64,000 nucleotides of DNA from Streptomyces sp. NBC_01669 (GCF_026339735.1 NZ_JAPEQG010000003.1:248001-312000); one strand, 5' to 3'; numbered from the stretch's first letter, positions 34,912-44,231 are shown. Notes: generated by a model not told the origin, from the letters alone. Translations and numbers: made by a program.

Positions 34912-35324
34912 TCCGTCGGGACCGGGGTGGCCTTCAGCGTCTCCTGCATGATGCGCGCGCCCTGCTCGGCCATCTCGCTGATGGGCCCGGCGAGTTCGTC
35001 GGGCGTCACGTCGATCGTCCAGACGAACCGGCTGCGCCCCTCGGTGTCGGCGAGGACCTGCATCGAGGCGTGATGGTGCTTCGGTGCCATCGAGCCGCCG
35101 ACCACCGCGTAGGCCACCCGGCGGGCCGCATCGTCGATGTCGACGATCAGCTCGTGCACGACGACACCGTTCGCGAAGGTCACGATCCTGGTGTCCGTCT
35201 CCATGCGGGTGTCCGTGACGAAGCCCGGCACCAGGCGCTGGTGCACGGCTCCGACTTCGCGCAGGGCCTCCCAGACGTTCTCCGGGCTGTTGTTGATCAG
35301 GAAGTCCTTGTGGATGTGAGCCAT
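34905..35324 (-). CDS. SRPBCC-family (polyketide cyclase-like) protein
   Basis: This 139-aa protein starts MAHIHKDFLINNSPENVWEA and contains REVGAVHQRLVPGFVTDTRM, RIVTFANGVVVHELIVDIDD and SRFVWTIDVTPDELAGPISE. This is the START/SRPBCC small-ligand-binding fold at normal length. GGAGAAG precedes ATG 35324. It lies 26 bp downstream of the VOC gene on the same strand, so the two are probably one operon. Confidence 0.85.
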   Translation of the reverse strand: MAHIHKDFLINNSPENVWEALREVGAVHQRLVPGFVTDTRMETDTRIVTFANGVVVHELIVDIDDAARRVAYAVVGGSMAPKHHHASMQVLADTEGRSRFVWTIDVTPDELAGPISEMAEQGARIMQETLKATPVPTDR

Positions 35325-35350
35325 GTGATCTTCTCCTGTCGGGTGACTTG

Positions 35351-35713
35351 TCAGGCACCGGTGGTGAGGCAGAACGGGTGTCCCTCTGGGTCAGTGAGGA
35401 CGACCCACTGGTCCTTGCCGGGCTGGAACTCGGGCCTCGACGCTCCGAGGGCGAGGATCCGGCTGGCCGCCTCCTCCAGGTCGGAGACCGTGAGGTCGAG
35501 GTGGGCGTGCTTGGCGTCGTCGGGCCAGCCGGGGGCCCGGTAGCCCTCGATGCGTACGAAAGCCAGGCCGGGGTGCTCCCCGCTGCCCAGGGAGGCAAAG
35601 TCCTCGCCGCTGTGGGTGATCTCCCAACCGGTGACCTTGCTGTAGAACTCGGCGAGCCTGACCGGGTCACCACAATCGATGACGACGGTGCTGATCTTCG
35701 CGAGAGCGGACAT
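35351..35713 (-). CDS. VOC-family (glyoxalase-like) protein
   Basis: ATG 35713 follows AAGGAG; the longer frame to 35914 overlaps the divergent regulator and is not used. The 120-aa protein has the VOC pattern: ISTVVIDCGDPVRLAEFYSK, HPGLAFVRIEGYRAPGWPDD, KHAHLDLTVSDLEEAASRIL and QWVVLTDPEGHPFCLT. Metal-ligand positions (H in HAHLDL, the C-terminal E in DPEGHPFC) are kept. The substrate is unknown. It is the first gene of a two-gene unit with SRPBCC, divergent from the AraC regulator. Confidence 0.87.
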   Translation of the reverse strand: MSALAKISTVVIDCGDPVRLAEFYSKVTGWEITHSGEDFASLGSGEHPGLAFVRIEGYRAPGWPDDAKHAHLDLTVSDLEEAASRILALGASRPEFQPGKDQWVVLTDPEGHPFCLTTGA

Positions 35714-35840
35714 GACGGCGACTCCTTGAGCGCGGTACGGGGTTAAGTACGACGCCGCTGAGCTTGCTTGCCACGCCCCATCCCGGTCTTGAAGATCCTT
35801 GCGCGGGGCGACTGTCAGACCCCCGACGTACCGTTCAAGA

Positions 35841-36662
35841 GTGCTCACCTCCACCGTCCTCTCCACCCGGCCCGACTTCCGCATCACCACGGTCAGCTGC
35901 CGGGACGACCACACCCGCTGGTCGGAGGTGGCGGTGCGCGAGGACTACCGGGTGGTGCTCGTGCGGCGCGGCCGGTTCCGCAGGCAGGCGGCCGGCGCCC
36001 CGGCCGAGGTCGACCCGACCGTGGCCTATCTCGGCGTGCCGGGCGAGGAGGAGCGATTCGCGCACCCGGCCGCCGGGGGCGACGAGTGCACCTCGATCAG
36101 CCTGACGCCCGCTCTGTGGAGGGTTGTGGCGGGTGAGGACGCTCGCCCGGCTCGGCAGAGCGTGTACGTGGACGCCCGCCTCGACCTGGCCCACCGCCGC
36201 GTCCTCGCGTCCGCCCACACCGGCGACGTGGACCATGCGGTGACCGAGGAGCTCCTCGGACTGCTCTCCGCCGGCGTCGGCCAGGCCGTCGACGGTGCCA
36301 TACCGTCCGGCGTCCGTCCCGGCAGGGACGAGGCGACGCTCGTCGCCGCGGCCCGGCACGCGATCGGCGAGGCCCACCCCGCCTCCGAGGGGCTGCTGCC
36401 GCTCGCGGAGCTCCTCGGCGTCTCGCCGTACCGTCTGAGCCGCTCCTTCACCCGCGAGCTGGGAGTCTCCCTGACCCGCTATCGCAACCGGGTTCGTGTC
36501 GGCCGGGCCCTCGACCGTCTGGACGCGGGCGAGGACAGCCTCGCCACCCTCGCCGCCGACCTGGGCTTCTCCGACCAGGCCCACCTCTGCCGGACCATGC
36601 GCCAATACCTCGGCCACACACCAACGGCACTGCGGCGGCTCCTCGCCCCAGAATCGCTTTGA
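35841..36662 (+). CDS. AraC-family transcriptional regulator
   Basis: From GTG 35841 the 273-aa protein starts VLTSTVLSTRPDFRITTVSC, a cupin-like sensor part. The C-terminal double HTH is PLAELLGVSPYRLSRSFTRE and VGRALDRLDAGEDSLATLAA, then LGFSDQAHLCRTMRQYLGHT. It diverges from the VOC/SRPBCC operon (127-bp gap), its likely target. GTG 35841 is preferred over an ATG at 35799, which would extend into the promoter gap. 36663-36853 shows no recognisable gene. Confidence 0.85.
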   Translation: MLTSTVLSTRPDFRITTVSCRDDHTRWSEVAVREDYRVVLVRRGRFRRQAAGAPAEVDPTVAYLGVPGEEERFAHPAAGGDECTSISLTPALWRVVAGEDARPARQSVYVDARLDLAHRRVLASAHTGDVDHAVTEELLGLLSAGVGQAVDGAIPSGVRPGRDEATLVAAARHAIGEAHPASEGLLPLAELLGVSPYRLSRSFTRELGVSLTRYRNRVRVGRALDRLDAGEDSLATLAADLGFSDQAHLCRTMRQYLGHTPTALRRLLAPESL

Positions 36663-36853
36663 GGAGCCGGAGGAGCGCGCCCGATACGTCTTACCGGCGC
36701 CCGTCCGGCCGTTAGGGTCAGGATCACGAGGCGGTTCTGGAGATGCCACCGGTGCCTCACGGTCACCGGCGGCCAGGTCGCGCACAACGTCGTGTTCGCA
36801 GATCCGCGCGTGTTCAAGGCATTTGATCTACCCCAGCAGATCCGCCGCCGACT

Positions 36854-37466
36854 CTACGGCCTACCCGACCGGGCCTGCTGCCCCTCCGCGGGGGCGCGCG
36901 GCCCGGGCACGGTGGCGCCGACGGTGAGGTCCAGGCGGCGTTCCATGTCGAGATTGACCTCGCCGTAGGGGCGCACGTGCGACCAGAACAGCGGGGTCAG
37001 ACCGCGCCGGTCGGCGGGCGTAAGGAGGTCGGCCCACTCCGGTTCGCCGAGGATGTCCTGGAGCATGAGGGTGTTCACGTAGACCAGGGCGGACTGGAGG
37101 ATGCGCAGGCACAGGACGAACATTTCCTGTTCGTCGCGCCGGTTCGACGCGATCTCCCCGCCCTTGCCGTAGGCAATCACGCTGTTGGCGCCGTTGGAGG
37201 ATTCCATGACGTTCAGGCCCTCCTCGATCTCCCGCTGAAGGTCGCGCAGCCGCAGGTAGCGGGCTACGAAAATGGTCTTCTGCGCGCGTCCGACCTCCAG
37301 CATCGCCGCGTAGGTGGGGTGGGAGGCGTTGCGGGTGAAGCGCCGCAAGATCGCCTCGGTGGACGCGGTGCGGGTTCGGATCGCGGTGGCGTACTTGATC
37401 ATCTGGTCGTACTGCTGGGCTATGAGTTCCCAGCGGATCGGGCGGGTCAGCGCCGGGGTCAGCCGT
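36854..37466 (-). pseudogene. Tn3-family transposase, C-terminal fragment
   Basis: The frame reads LTPALTRPIRWELIAQQYDQ, TAIRTRTASTEAILRRFTRN, GKGGEIASNRRDEQEMFVLC and LVYVNTLMLQDILGEPEWAD, then PLFWSHVRPYGEVNLDMERR. This is the C-terminal catalytic end of Tn3-type TnpA. It stays in frame across a 55-bp repeat with an unrelated IS3-like fragment, giving an accidental chimeric ORF. Confidence 0.88.
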
Positions 37467-37521
37467 GGATCAGCAAACGTGCGGGCCACAGCCGCGAATT
37501 CGTATTTTCGAGCGGGACAGG
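37467..37521. repeat. 55-bp junction repeat, copy 1
   Basis: It starts GGATCAGCAAACGTGCGGGC and ends TTTTCGAGCGGGACAGG. It matches 50044-50098 at 52 of 55 positions, and about 25 bp of it recur at 47375-47399 in inverse orientation. It joins a Tn3 transposase fragment to an IS3-like fragment. Confidence 0.85.
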
Positions 37522-37837
37522 CCACTTTCACGCCGAGGACCATCAGTTCGCCGTGGATGCGGCGGTAGCCCCAGCTGGGGTTCTCCCGTGCCAGGCGCAG
37601 GATAAGAACGCGGATGGACTGCACGGTACGCGGCCGTCCCGGTCGTTTCGGGTGTGACGTGGCAGCGTGGCGGTGTGCGACCAGGTCGCGGTGCCAGCGC
37701 AGCACGGTGTCCGGCTGAACGAGCAGCCGTAGTCGGCGCAGTACGTCCAGCGGGAGCCGATGCAGCAGCGCCGCCAGAAACACTCGATCGCTCGGGTTGA
37801 ACCGCACCTTCGCCTTGCCGAGTTGACGCTCCAGCAC
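37522..37837 (-). pseudogene. IS3/IS481-like transposase, N-terminal fragment
   Basis: The frame reads SDRVFLAALLHRLPLDVLRR, LLVQPDTVLRWHRDLVAHRH and LARENPSWGYRRIHGELMVL, then stops matching at GVKVA where the 55-bp repeat begins. The HTH part is present; the DDE core is gone. A longer relative is at 52954. Confidence 0.85.
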
Positions 37838-38639
37838 CGAGGAACCGTCCGAGCCCTACCCGCAGGGGAAGTTCCTCGACCGGCTCCGCGACACCCACGC
37901 CGCCGTCCGGGCCCAGGTAGAGCAGGGCCTGAGTCTGCGCGAGATCGCCAGACGCCTCGGTCTCGGGCGCAACACCGTCCGCAAGTACGCCCGCGCGGCC
38001 AGTCCAGAGGCGATGCTGCACGGCCAGTGGCAGAACCGGACCAGCAAGCTCGACGCCTTCAAGCCCTACCTCGATCAGCGCATCGCCGAGGGCTGCACGA
38101 ACGTGTCCCGGCTCCATCGCGAGCTGCAAGAACGCGGGGCACGCTGCAGTTACAGCACCCTGCGCGACTACGTCCGGCCGCTACGTTCCGACCGTCGGGC
38201 TGCCGGGAGCCCACCACCGATCGCGCGGCCGCCCTCACCCCGCGAGGCCACCGGCCGGATCATGCGCCACCCGGACCACCTACGCCAAGACGACCAGCAG
38301 CAGCTCAAGAACCTGCTGGCCCGCTCACCCGAGCTCACGGCCGCCGCAGGCCACGTCCGCACCTTCGCGACCATCATGACCAACCGCGAAGGAGACCGGC
38401 TGCGGCACTGGATCGCCGACGTCTGCGCGGACGAGCAGTGCGGCCTGGCCGGCTTCGCCGCCGGACTGATCCCCGACCTCGACGCCGTCGTCTACGGCAT
38501 GAGCACCGACTGGTCCTCCGGGCCCGTCGAGGGCCGCGTCAACGACCTGAAAGCCCTCAAGCGCAGCATGTTCGGCAGAGCGAAACCACCGCTGCTGCGC
38601 AAGCGGCTCCTCCTGATCGCGGCCAGCCGCCGACCCTAA
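37827..38639 (+). pseudogene. ISL3-family transposase, C-terminal fragment
   Basis: There is no start codon in frame. The sequence opens at about 37827 and reads HAAVRAQVEQGLSLREIARR (HTH), SRLHRELQERGARCSYSTLR, FATIMTNREGDRLRHWIADV and SGPVEGRVNDLKALKRSMFG, ending LLLIAASRRP at 38639. The last blocks are the ISL3 catalytic C-terminus. The N-terminal half is lost at the junction with the IS3-like fragment. Confidence 0.85.
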
Positions 38640-38965
38640 CCTCTGCCGCCTCGGGCCTGGCGGTCCAGGAACTCGATCACTCGCGTTTCCGAACGTAGAA
38701 GCCGCTCTCGCTGCTCAGGAGGAAGAGAGGCGAGGAGGTCGACCAGGACTCGCTTCCGCGGGACGTACACCATGTTGCCGGAGTAGATCCTGCAACCTGC
38801 ACACCAGGCGAGTCCGATGCAGCGCTCGAACATGGAGGACTCGGGCGGATGGAAGCGATACTGGTACGAGCAGGCGGACGTTCGGCAGGCGGCGCAGACC
38901 AGTCGATCGCCGTCGGGAATCGTGTCCCAGCCCCCGACCTTTCGCCAATGCTGTCGCCCGGCCGG
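38636..38965 (-). pseudogene. Cys-rich hypothetical protein, 5' end missing
   Basis: The frame is open from after a TGA near 38968 and reads WDTIPDGDRLVCAACRTSAC, FHPPESSMFERCIGLAWCAG and CRIYSGNMVYVPRKRVLVDL, ending LDRQARGGRG. The CxxC pairs (CAAC, CAGC) suggest a zinc-binding fold. There is no start codon before the internal ATG at 38833, so the 5' end is probably lost. The family resembles short hypothetical streptomycete proteins. Confidence 0.55.
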
Positions 38966-39113
38966 TGCTCTTCAAGTCGTCATGCCGAGCATTCTCTCTC
39001 ACCGCGAGTCGCCCGGTCTCGGCGTCCGGGGAAGAATCGGGCCGACCACAGACCGTGACGGACCCTCAGGCGACCTGATCCACTTCACGGAATCCGTGCC
39101 TGAACCGGTGAAC

Positions 39114-39214
39114 GGGAGCCACTGGGGCAACGGGATTGGGAGCCACGTTGGTCCGTCCGTGGAGGGGATGGACCTTAGCGCAGGTCCATGATCGGCAACG
39201 AACTCGGGAGCCAC
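39114..39214. repeat. Three GGGAGCCAC repeats, possible IS21 end
   Basis: GGGAGCCAC occurs at about 39114, 39138 and 39206. Multiple subterminal repeats are usual at IS21 ends, and a decayed istB lies at 40 kb, but the NUDIX gene lies between them. The rest of 38966-39398 has no recognisable gene. Confidence 0.4.
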
Positions 39215-39398
39215 CCCTATCGGGTGACATGTGGCGGTGTCGGGATGGCCGGGAGTGTCCGGGGTCGCGATGCAGCGTGAGCCGATAGTTTGGTTGTCCC
39301 GGGTCCTGCTGGTCCGTGTCCCTGACAGGCGCGGTTCGGCAGGGCCCGGCCCCGCGTTCGGCCGGCTATTGGTCGGCGGTGTGCTTAAGGACGTGCGC

Positions 39399-39893
39399 TC
39401 AGCCGTCTACGGGGATCGGTCGGTCCGGTGGGCCGTCGGTCAGCAAGGACGCCAACAGTTTCGGCAGCTCAGCCGGCCGCAACACATCCGAGGTCGCGGC
39501 CAGTTCCGCTACAGTCCACCAGCGGTGCCCGGTGATCGCGGCCCTCTCGATCTCCTCGAAAGCCGAGGTATCGACCTGGAACGCAGGCACCCGGGCCATG
39601 TAGTAGCGCTGGCGAACCTCATAAGCGACGCTGCCCCGGACCGCTGTCCACGGACGCCCTCGCCAAATCTCCGGACCCAGTGAGAGGTTCGTCAGCCCGG
39701 TTTCCTCCTGCAACTCCCGCAGGGCTGCCTGCTCGTGGCTTTCGCCTGGCTTGAGCCCGCCTCCAGGGGTGAACCACCGGACGGAACCGTCCCCCTTGTT
39801 CAGGGCGGAGAACAGCAGTAGCCGACTGGCGTCGTCCAGCAACACCACGCGCGCGCTCGGGCGCGGCACCAGGCTCCCCTCCGGTTTCATCAC
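39399..39893 (-). CDS. NUDIX hydrolase
   Basis: This 164-aa protein has a full Nudix box: GGGLKPGESHEQAALRELQE followed by ETGL. It starts MMKPEGSLVPRPSARVVLLD. WWTVAELAATSDVLRPAELP closes the domain. It would hydrolyse a nucleoside-diphosphate-linked compound, not identifiable from sequence. It stands alone among transposon remnants and appears intact. Confidence 0.88.
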   Translation of the reverse strand: MMKPEGSLVPRPSARVVLLDDASRLLLFSALNKGDGSVRWFTPGGGLKPGESHEQAALRELQEETGLTNLSLGPEIWRGRPWTAVRGSVAYEVRQRYYMARVPAFQVDTSAFEEIERAAITGHRWWTVAELAATSDVLRPAELPKLLASLLTDGPPDRPIPVDG

Positions 39894-39993
39894 CTCGTCA
39901 GATTAGAACCGCTGGCCCTGGGCGACCAACGGAGTTGGTCACCGGGCTGAGCTTTCACGCAATTCCGGTCAGAGCCGGATTCAGAGAGCCTCA

Positions 39994-40606
39994 TCACCGT
40001 GCGGTGGACTGGCGGTCGGCTTCGGTGGACTGGAAGCGGTAGGACTCGGTACCGGTCTGGATCAGCGTGCAGCGGAAGGTGATGCGGTCGGCGATGGCCG
40101 CGCAGAGCCTGGGGTCGGCGAAGATCTTGTCCCACTCGGCGAAAGGTGAGTTCGTGGCCACCGCGGTGGCCTTGCACTCCTCACGTTCGGTGAAGATCTG
40201 GAACAGCAGCCGAGCGCCCTTCTTGTCCAGATTGAGGTAGCCGAACTCGTCCAGGCAGAGAAGATCGACCTTGCTGTAGCGGGCGATCACCGAGGACAAC
40301 CGACGGGCGGCGTCAGCTTCGGCGAGTTCGTTGAGCCAGAGCGGAGGTGGTCGTGTAGCGGACGGTCAGGCCGGCCTCGGCGATCGCGGTGCCCACCCCG
40401 ATCAGCAGGTGCGACTTGCCGGTTCCCGAGTCACCGATCAGCACCAGTGGCCGTCCGTCGCGGACCCAGGACGGGCTCTTGAGGTCCCCCACCGTTTCGG
40501 GCAGCACGTTGGGGTTGCGCTCGTAATCGAAGTCCTCCAGCCGCTCGGGGCGGGGGAACTTCGCGGAGCGGACCAGCCGCTGCTGGCGCCTGACGTCCCG
40601 GTCGGC
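39994..40606 (-). pseudogene. istB: IstB helper ATPase of an IS21 element, frameshifted
   Basis: The upstream frame reads ERNPN, then MLPETVGDLKSPSWVRDGRP, with Walker A LIGDSGTGKSHLL and LTVRYTTTSAL. It leaves frame near 40334 through one extra base. The continuation (LNELAEADAARRLSSVIARY, KVDLLCLDEFGYLNLDKKGA, ATAVATNSPFAEWDKIFADP) runs to 39994. An in-frame TGA also lies at about 40607, cutting off the N-terminus. No istA is visible. Confidence 0.85.
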
Positions 40607-40821
40607 CGCTCACTCCTCCTGTCTGGTCGCCACGTCTGTGAGCAGAGCGGATGCCGTGACTGCGGCGATCGTCAACGCGACCGGGACGTGGCTCCCCGCT
40701 TGGCGGTATGTCCCGGAATGTGTTCTTGGTCGGTTGGTGGTTTGCTGCTCGGTGGCGGCGGCCGGGCTTCTCGGCGCGCCGTTCATCGTGTGCATCCGCC
40801 AGGCTCAAGGAGGAGTTCCGC

Positions 40822-41373
40822 ATGTCCGTCTACACCCCCCAGCAGATCAGCCAGCCGCAGACCCAGCAGCCGTACAACCAGCAGCAGCTGTTCGGCCAGC
40901 AGCAGCCCTGGGGCCAGATCGGCCAGCCGCAGCAGCAGATCGCGCAGGTGGTCCAGCAGTCGATCCAGCAGGCTTGCCAGCAGGCGAGCCAGCAGGTGGC
41001 GCAGCGCCTGCAGCAGACGCTGCAGCAGCTGCAGCAGGTCCAGCAGCAGCTGCAGCAGCAGGGCATTCCCCAGCACCACGCGCACCCGTACCTGGCTGTC
41101 GCGCTGCACCACACTCTGCAGCAGGGCGTGCGCAGCGCTGTGGAGCAGTCCGTGCAGCAGGCGCTGCCTATCGCGATCCTGACGCTGGTGCAGCAGGGCC
41201 AGCAGGGCCAGCAGGGCCAGCAGGGCCAGCAGGGCCAGCAGCAGTTCGGCCAGTTCCCGGGCATGCAGCCGCAGGGCCAGTTCGGCCAGTTCCCTGGCCA
41301 GGGGCAGTTCCCGGGCCAGGGGATGTTCGGGCAGCAGCCGCAGTACGGGCAGCTGTCGCCTCTGGGCATGTGA
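40822..41373 (+). CDS. Glutamine-rich low-complexity protein
   Basis: ATG 40822 follows AAGGAGGAG. The 183-aa protein starts MSVYTPQQISQPQTQQPYNQ and is about one-third Gln. Residues 35-80 form amphipathic Q-rich helix repeats (VVQQSIQQACQQASQQVAQR). A less biased block is HPYLAVALHHTLQQGVRSAV, then QALPIAILTLVQQ. The C-terminus has GQQ units at about 115-130 and FGQFPG/QFPGQG repeats. There is no signal peptide. The composition is prion-like or assembly-prone. The next gene, 194 bp downstream on the same strand, encodes a dead subtilase; the two may be functionally linked. Confidence 0.75.
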   Translation: MSVYTPQQISQPQTQQPYNQQQLFGQQQPWGQIGQPQQQIAQVVQQSIQQACQQASQQVAQRLQQTLQQLQQVQQQLQQQGIPQHHAHPYLAVALHHTLQQGVRSAVEQSVQQALPIAILTLVQQGQQGQQGQQGQQGQQQFGQFPGMQPQGQFGQFPGQGQFPGQGMFGQQPQYGQLSPLGM

Positions 41374-41567
41374 GCACCCCGGTCGGGTAGCGCTCGTTCT
41401 CCCTCCCGTGTGGGGGAGGCGGGCCTGCCTGGCCGGATGCCGCGGCGGGGCGAGGCAAAGGCGCGGCGGGCCGCTGGCCGGGGAGCTCATGGACGCCCGC
41501 TTCCCGGCCGGCCACTGAAGATCCGGGGCGTACGACGATGCTTTACGTTGAGATGGCGGTTGGCTGA

Positions 41568-43346
41568 ATGCGTGAGCAGGGCGGCAACGGTGTGAAGCCG
41601 GGCAACGGCAAGGGCGGGAAGAGCTCGCGTGCGCAGGGCGCGGCGGGTGAGGCCGGGCAGCCGGCGGCGGCTGCGGGCGGGGCAGGTGAGGCGGCCGGAC
41701 GGATGAGCGGGGAGGCGCAGGCGCTGGGGTACCAGGGTCGGGGTGTGCGGGCGGGGTGGGGCCGCTATCTGGTGGCGCCCCGGCCGTTGGGGCTGCTTGC
41801 CGGTGGGGTGCCGCCGATTGAGGCCTCGGCGCTGTTCAAGCTGCTGGAGGAGGACCCCGATGTGGAACCCGTGGCGCAGGTGCGGCCGTCCCGTTCCCGC
41901 GGGTTGGGGGCGATCGCGGAGCCGCATCCGGCCTGCCCCCCGGTCGCGGTCGTGAAGATGCCCCAGGAGCGGGCCCGCGCCCTGGCCGGGAACCCGCAGG
42001 TGGTCGTGGAGATCGACCAGCCGCTGTCCTACACCCCCACCCCGCCGGTGGGTGCCGGCCCGGTGCCGGTACTGGACCCGATGCTGGCGGTCACCCTGGA
42101 GGAGCCCGAACATCTCACCCTGCGGGTGGTGGGCAGTGACGGGGACGCGGTGGCCGGCGCGCACGTGTGGGCCATCGGCACCGGCGGCCCGGTCCACGGA
42201 GTCACCGGCCCGGACGGACGCGTCACCATGACCCTGGCCACAGACACCCCCGAAACGCTCCAGGCGCTCTACGTCCGCCCGGTGGCCGACTACTGGCCGA
42301 CCCGCACCGGCACCCCCCAACCCGCCGACAACGGCGAGGCGGTAGTCACGGTGCAGGCCCTGTCGGACACCTTCGAGGGCTTCCCCGGCAAGGCGCTCAC
42401 CGGCTGGGGTACACAGGCAATGCGGCTCAACCAGATCCCGCCGACCTACCGCGGCCACGGCATCAAGATCGCGCTGCTCGATTCGGGGGTGAACACCGCC
42501 CACCCCGATTTGAAGGACACCGTCCAGCACGGGCACGACTTCACCGGCGCCGGCAACGGCACCTGGGGCCTCGATGTGACCGGGCACGGCACGTGGTGCG
42601 CCGGCATCATCGCCGCGGCGGACAACAACGCCGGCATCGCCGGGATCGCGGCGGAGGCCGAGGTGCATGCCCTGAAGCTGTTCCCCGGCGGGCACCTCAG
42701 CGACCTGCTCGAGGCGGTCGACTACTGCATCACCCACGACATCGACATCGCCCAGATCAGCCTCGCCTATCCCGTACAGTCCCAGCTGGCCGCCTGGAAA
42801 CTCGCCGATGCGCACGCCGCCGGCACCACGGTCATCGCCCCGGCGGGAGACACCGCCGGCCCCCTCACTCAGCTGGCTACCCTGCCGGGGGTGCTGGCGG
42901 TGGGGGCGATCGCGCACACCGGCACCTATCCCGTGAGCAGCCCGCTCACCTGGGTGCAGCCGCCGTGGCCCGGCCCCTACCCGGCCACGTTCACCCCCAC
43001 CGGTCCGGGAGTGGACCTGGTCGCGCCCGGCGCGGCGGTCATCACCACCAGCCTGGGTGACGGCTATGCCGCGGTGGACGGCACGGCGATCGCCGCCGCC
43101 CACGTCACCGGGCTGGCGGCGCTGCTGCTCGCCCACCACGACCATCTGCGCACCCAGGCGGTGCCGCGGACCGCGGCCCGCGCCGACCCGCTGTACCTGC
43201 TGGTGCGCACCGCCTGCCGGCCCCTGCCCGGCGCCGACCCCCGCCTGGGCGCGGGGATCGCGGACGCCCCCACCGCGCTCGGCATCCCCGCGAGCTGGCA
43301 GCAGGCCGAGCAATACACGCCGGCCGGTCCGCACCAGCGGGGCTGA
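41568..43346 (+). CDS. Subtilase-fold (S8) protein lacking catalytic Ser and Asn
   Basis: The protein has 592 aa if ATG 41568 is used; ATG 41703 is an alternative start. Residues 1-45 are Gly/Lys-rich. About 60-150 resemble propeptide-like repeats (WGRYLVAPRPLGLLAGGVPP, ALFKLLEEDPDVEPVAQVRP). About 180-240 is a carboxypeptidase-regulatory-like beta domain (DAVAGAHVWAIGTGGPVHGV). The S8 domain keeps Asp305 (IALLDSGVNTAHPDL) and His340 (VTGHGTWCAGIIAA). The oxyanion Asn is Asp428 (IAPAGDTAG) and the nucleophile Ser is Ala507 (DGTAIAAAHVTG instead of GTSMAAPH). It therefore should not be a protease. No signal peptide is visible. Confidence 0.82.
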   Translation: MREQGGNGVKPGNGKGGKSSRAQGAAGEAGQPAAAAGGAGEAAGRMSGEAQALGYQGRGVRAGWGRYLVAPRPLGLLAGGVPPIEASALFKLLEEDPDVEPVAQVRPSRSRGLGAIAEPHPACPPVAVVKMPQERARALAGNPQVVVEIDQPLSYTPTPPVGAGPVPVLDPMLAVTLEEPEHLTLRVVGSDGDAVAGAHVWAIGTGGPVHGVTGPDGRVTMTLATDTPETLQALYVRPVADYWPTRTGTPQPADNGEAVVTVQALSDTFEGFPGKALTGWGTQAMRLNQIPPTYRGHGIKIALLDSGVNTAHPDLKDTVQHGHDFTGAGNGTWGLDVTGHGTWCAGIIAAADNNAGIAGIAAEAEVHALKLFPGGHLSDLLEAVDYCITHDIDIAQISLAYPVQSQLAAWKLADAHAAGTTVIAPAGDTAGPLTQLATLPGVLAVGAIAHTGTYPVSSPLTWVQPPWPGPYPATFTPTGPGVDLVAPGAAVITTSLGDGYAAVDGTAIAAAHVTGLAALLLAHHDHLRTQAVPRTAARADPLYLLVRTACRPLPGADPRLGAGIADAPTALGIPASWQQAEQYTPAGPHQRG

Positions 43347-43365
43347 CGGCACGACACATTCACAG

Positions 43366-44230
43366 GGCGTTGTCAGGTTGAGTGGTGGCCTTCTCAGGCG
43401 GCATGATCATCCGTCTGGTCGAATCGCTGGAGGGGCTGTCCGTGGTGACGCCGTCGTACCGGGGTTTCCGCTTCCCTCCGGAGGTCATCTCCCACTGCGT
43501 GTGGCTGTACCACCGCTTCAACCTGAGCCTGCGCGACATCGAGGAGCTGATGCTCGAGCGCGGCATCGAGGTCAGCCACGAGACAGTCCACCAGTGGACG
43601 CGCCGGTTCGGCCCGGCTTATGCCGCTGCTCTACGTCGGCGCCGTCCGGGGCCTGGTGACAAGTGGCACTTGGACGAGGTGTTCGTCAAAATCAGCGGCG
43701 TGCAGCGGTACCTGTGGCGGGCCGTGGACCAGCACGGGAACGTGCTCGACATCCTGCTGCAGAACCGGCGGGACGAGGCCGCGGCCAGGCGTTTCTTCCG
43801 GAAGCTGATGAAGAAGACCCGGTCGGTGCCCCGGGTGATCGTCACCGACAAGCTCCGCTCCTACGGCGCCGCCCACCGCCACGAGATGCCGTCGGTCGAA
43901 CACCGCTCGCACAAGGGCCTGAACAACCGGGCCGAGAACTCCCACCAGCCGACGAGGCAACGCGAGCGCGCGATGAAAGGCTTCCGATCGGTGGGTGCCG
44001 CACAACGGTTCCTGGCCGCGTTCAGCGGCATCTCACCCCACTTCCGACCCCGCCGTCACCTCCTCACCGCCCCGAACTACCGCGCCGAGATGATCATCCG
44101 CTTCGCGATCTGGGACCAGATCACCGGCGTCGCCAGCCTGCCCGCCGTAGCCTGAGCCGCTGTCACCACCGAAGCCGAAACGCGTCGAACCGGCTCACAC
44201 CCTCGAGCACTCGCTCAACCTGACAAAGCC
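43366..44230. mobile_element. IS6-family element, copy 2
   Basis: It has the same 865-bp unit and terminal repeats as copy 1. Flanks ATTCACAG and TGGAACAG do not form a duplication. On its right it cuts into a group II intron maturase gene. Confidence 0.92.
43382..44155 (+). CDS. tnpA: IS6-family transposase, copy 2
   Basis: The translation is identical to copy 1 over 257 aa (DKWHLDEVFVKISGVQRYLW, VIVTDKLRSYGAAH, AENSHQPTRQRERAMKGFRS). Intact DDE transposase; alternative start at ATG 43403. Confidence 0.92.
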   Translation: MVAFSGGMIIRLVESLEGLSVVTPSYRGFRFPPEVISHCVWLYHRFNLSLRDIEELMLERGIEVSHETVHQWTRRFGPAYAAALRRRRPGPGDKWHLDEVFVKISGVQRYLWRAVDQHGNVLDILLQNRRDEAAARRFFRKLMKKTRSVPRVIVTDKLRSYGAAHRHEMPSVEHRSHKGLNNRAENSHQPTRQRERAMKGFRSVGAAQRFLAAFSGISPHFRPRRHLLTAPNYRAEMIIRFAIWDQITGVASLPAVA

Positions 44231-44231
44231 T

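Noticed and set aside
36854..37837. 327-aa protein as one novel gene
   Set aside because: It is an in-frame fusion of Tn3 TnpA and IS3-like fragments across the 55-bp repeat; each half matches a different transposase.
41180..41240. Short tandem CAGCAGGGC units as a CRISPR-like array
   Set aside because: Units are 9 bp, in frame, and encode GQQ repeats of a coding gene; there are no spacers.
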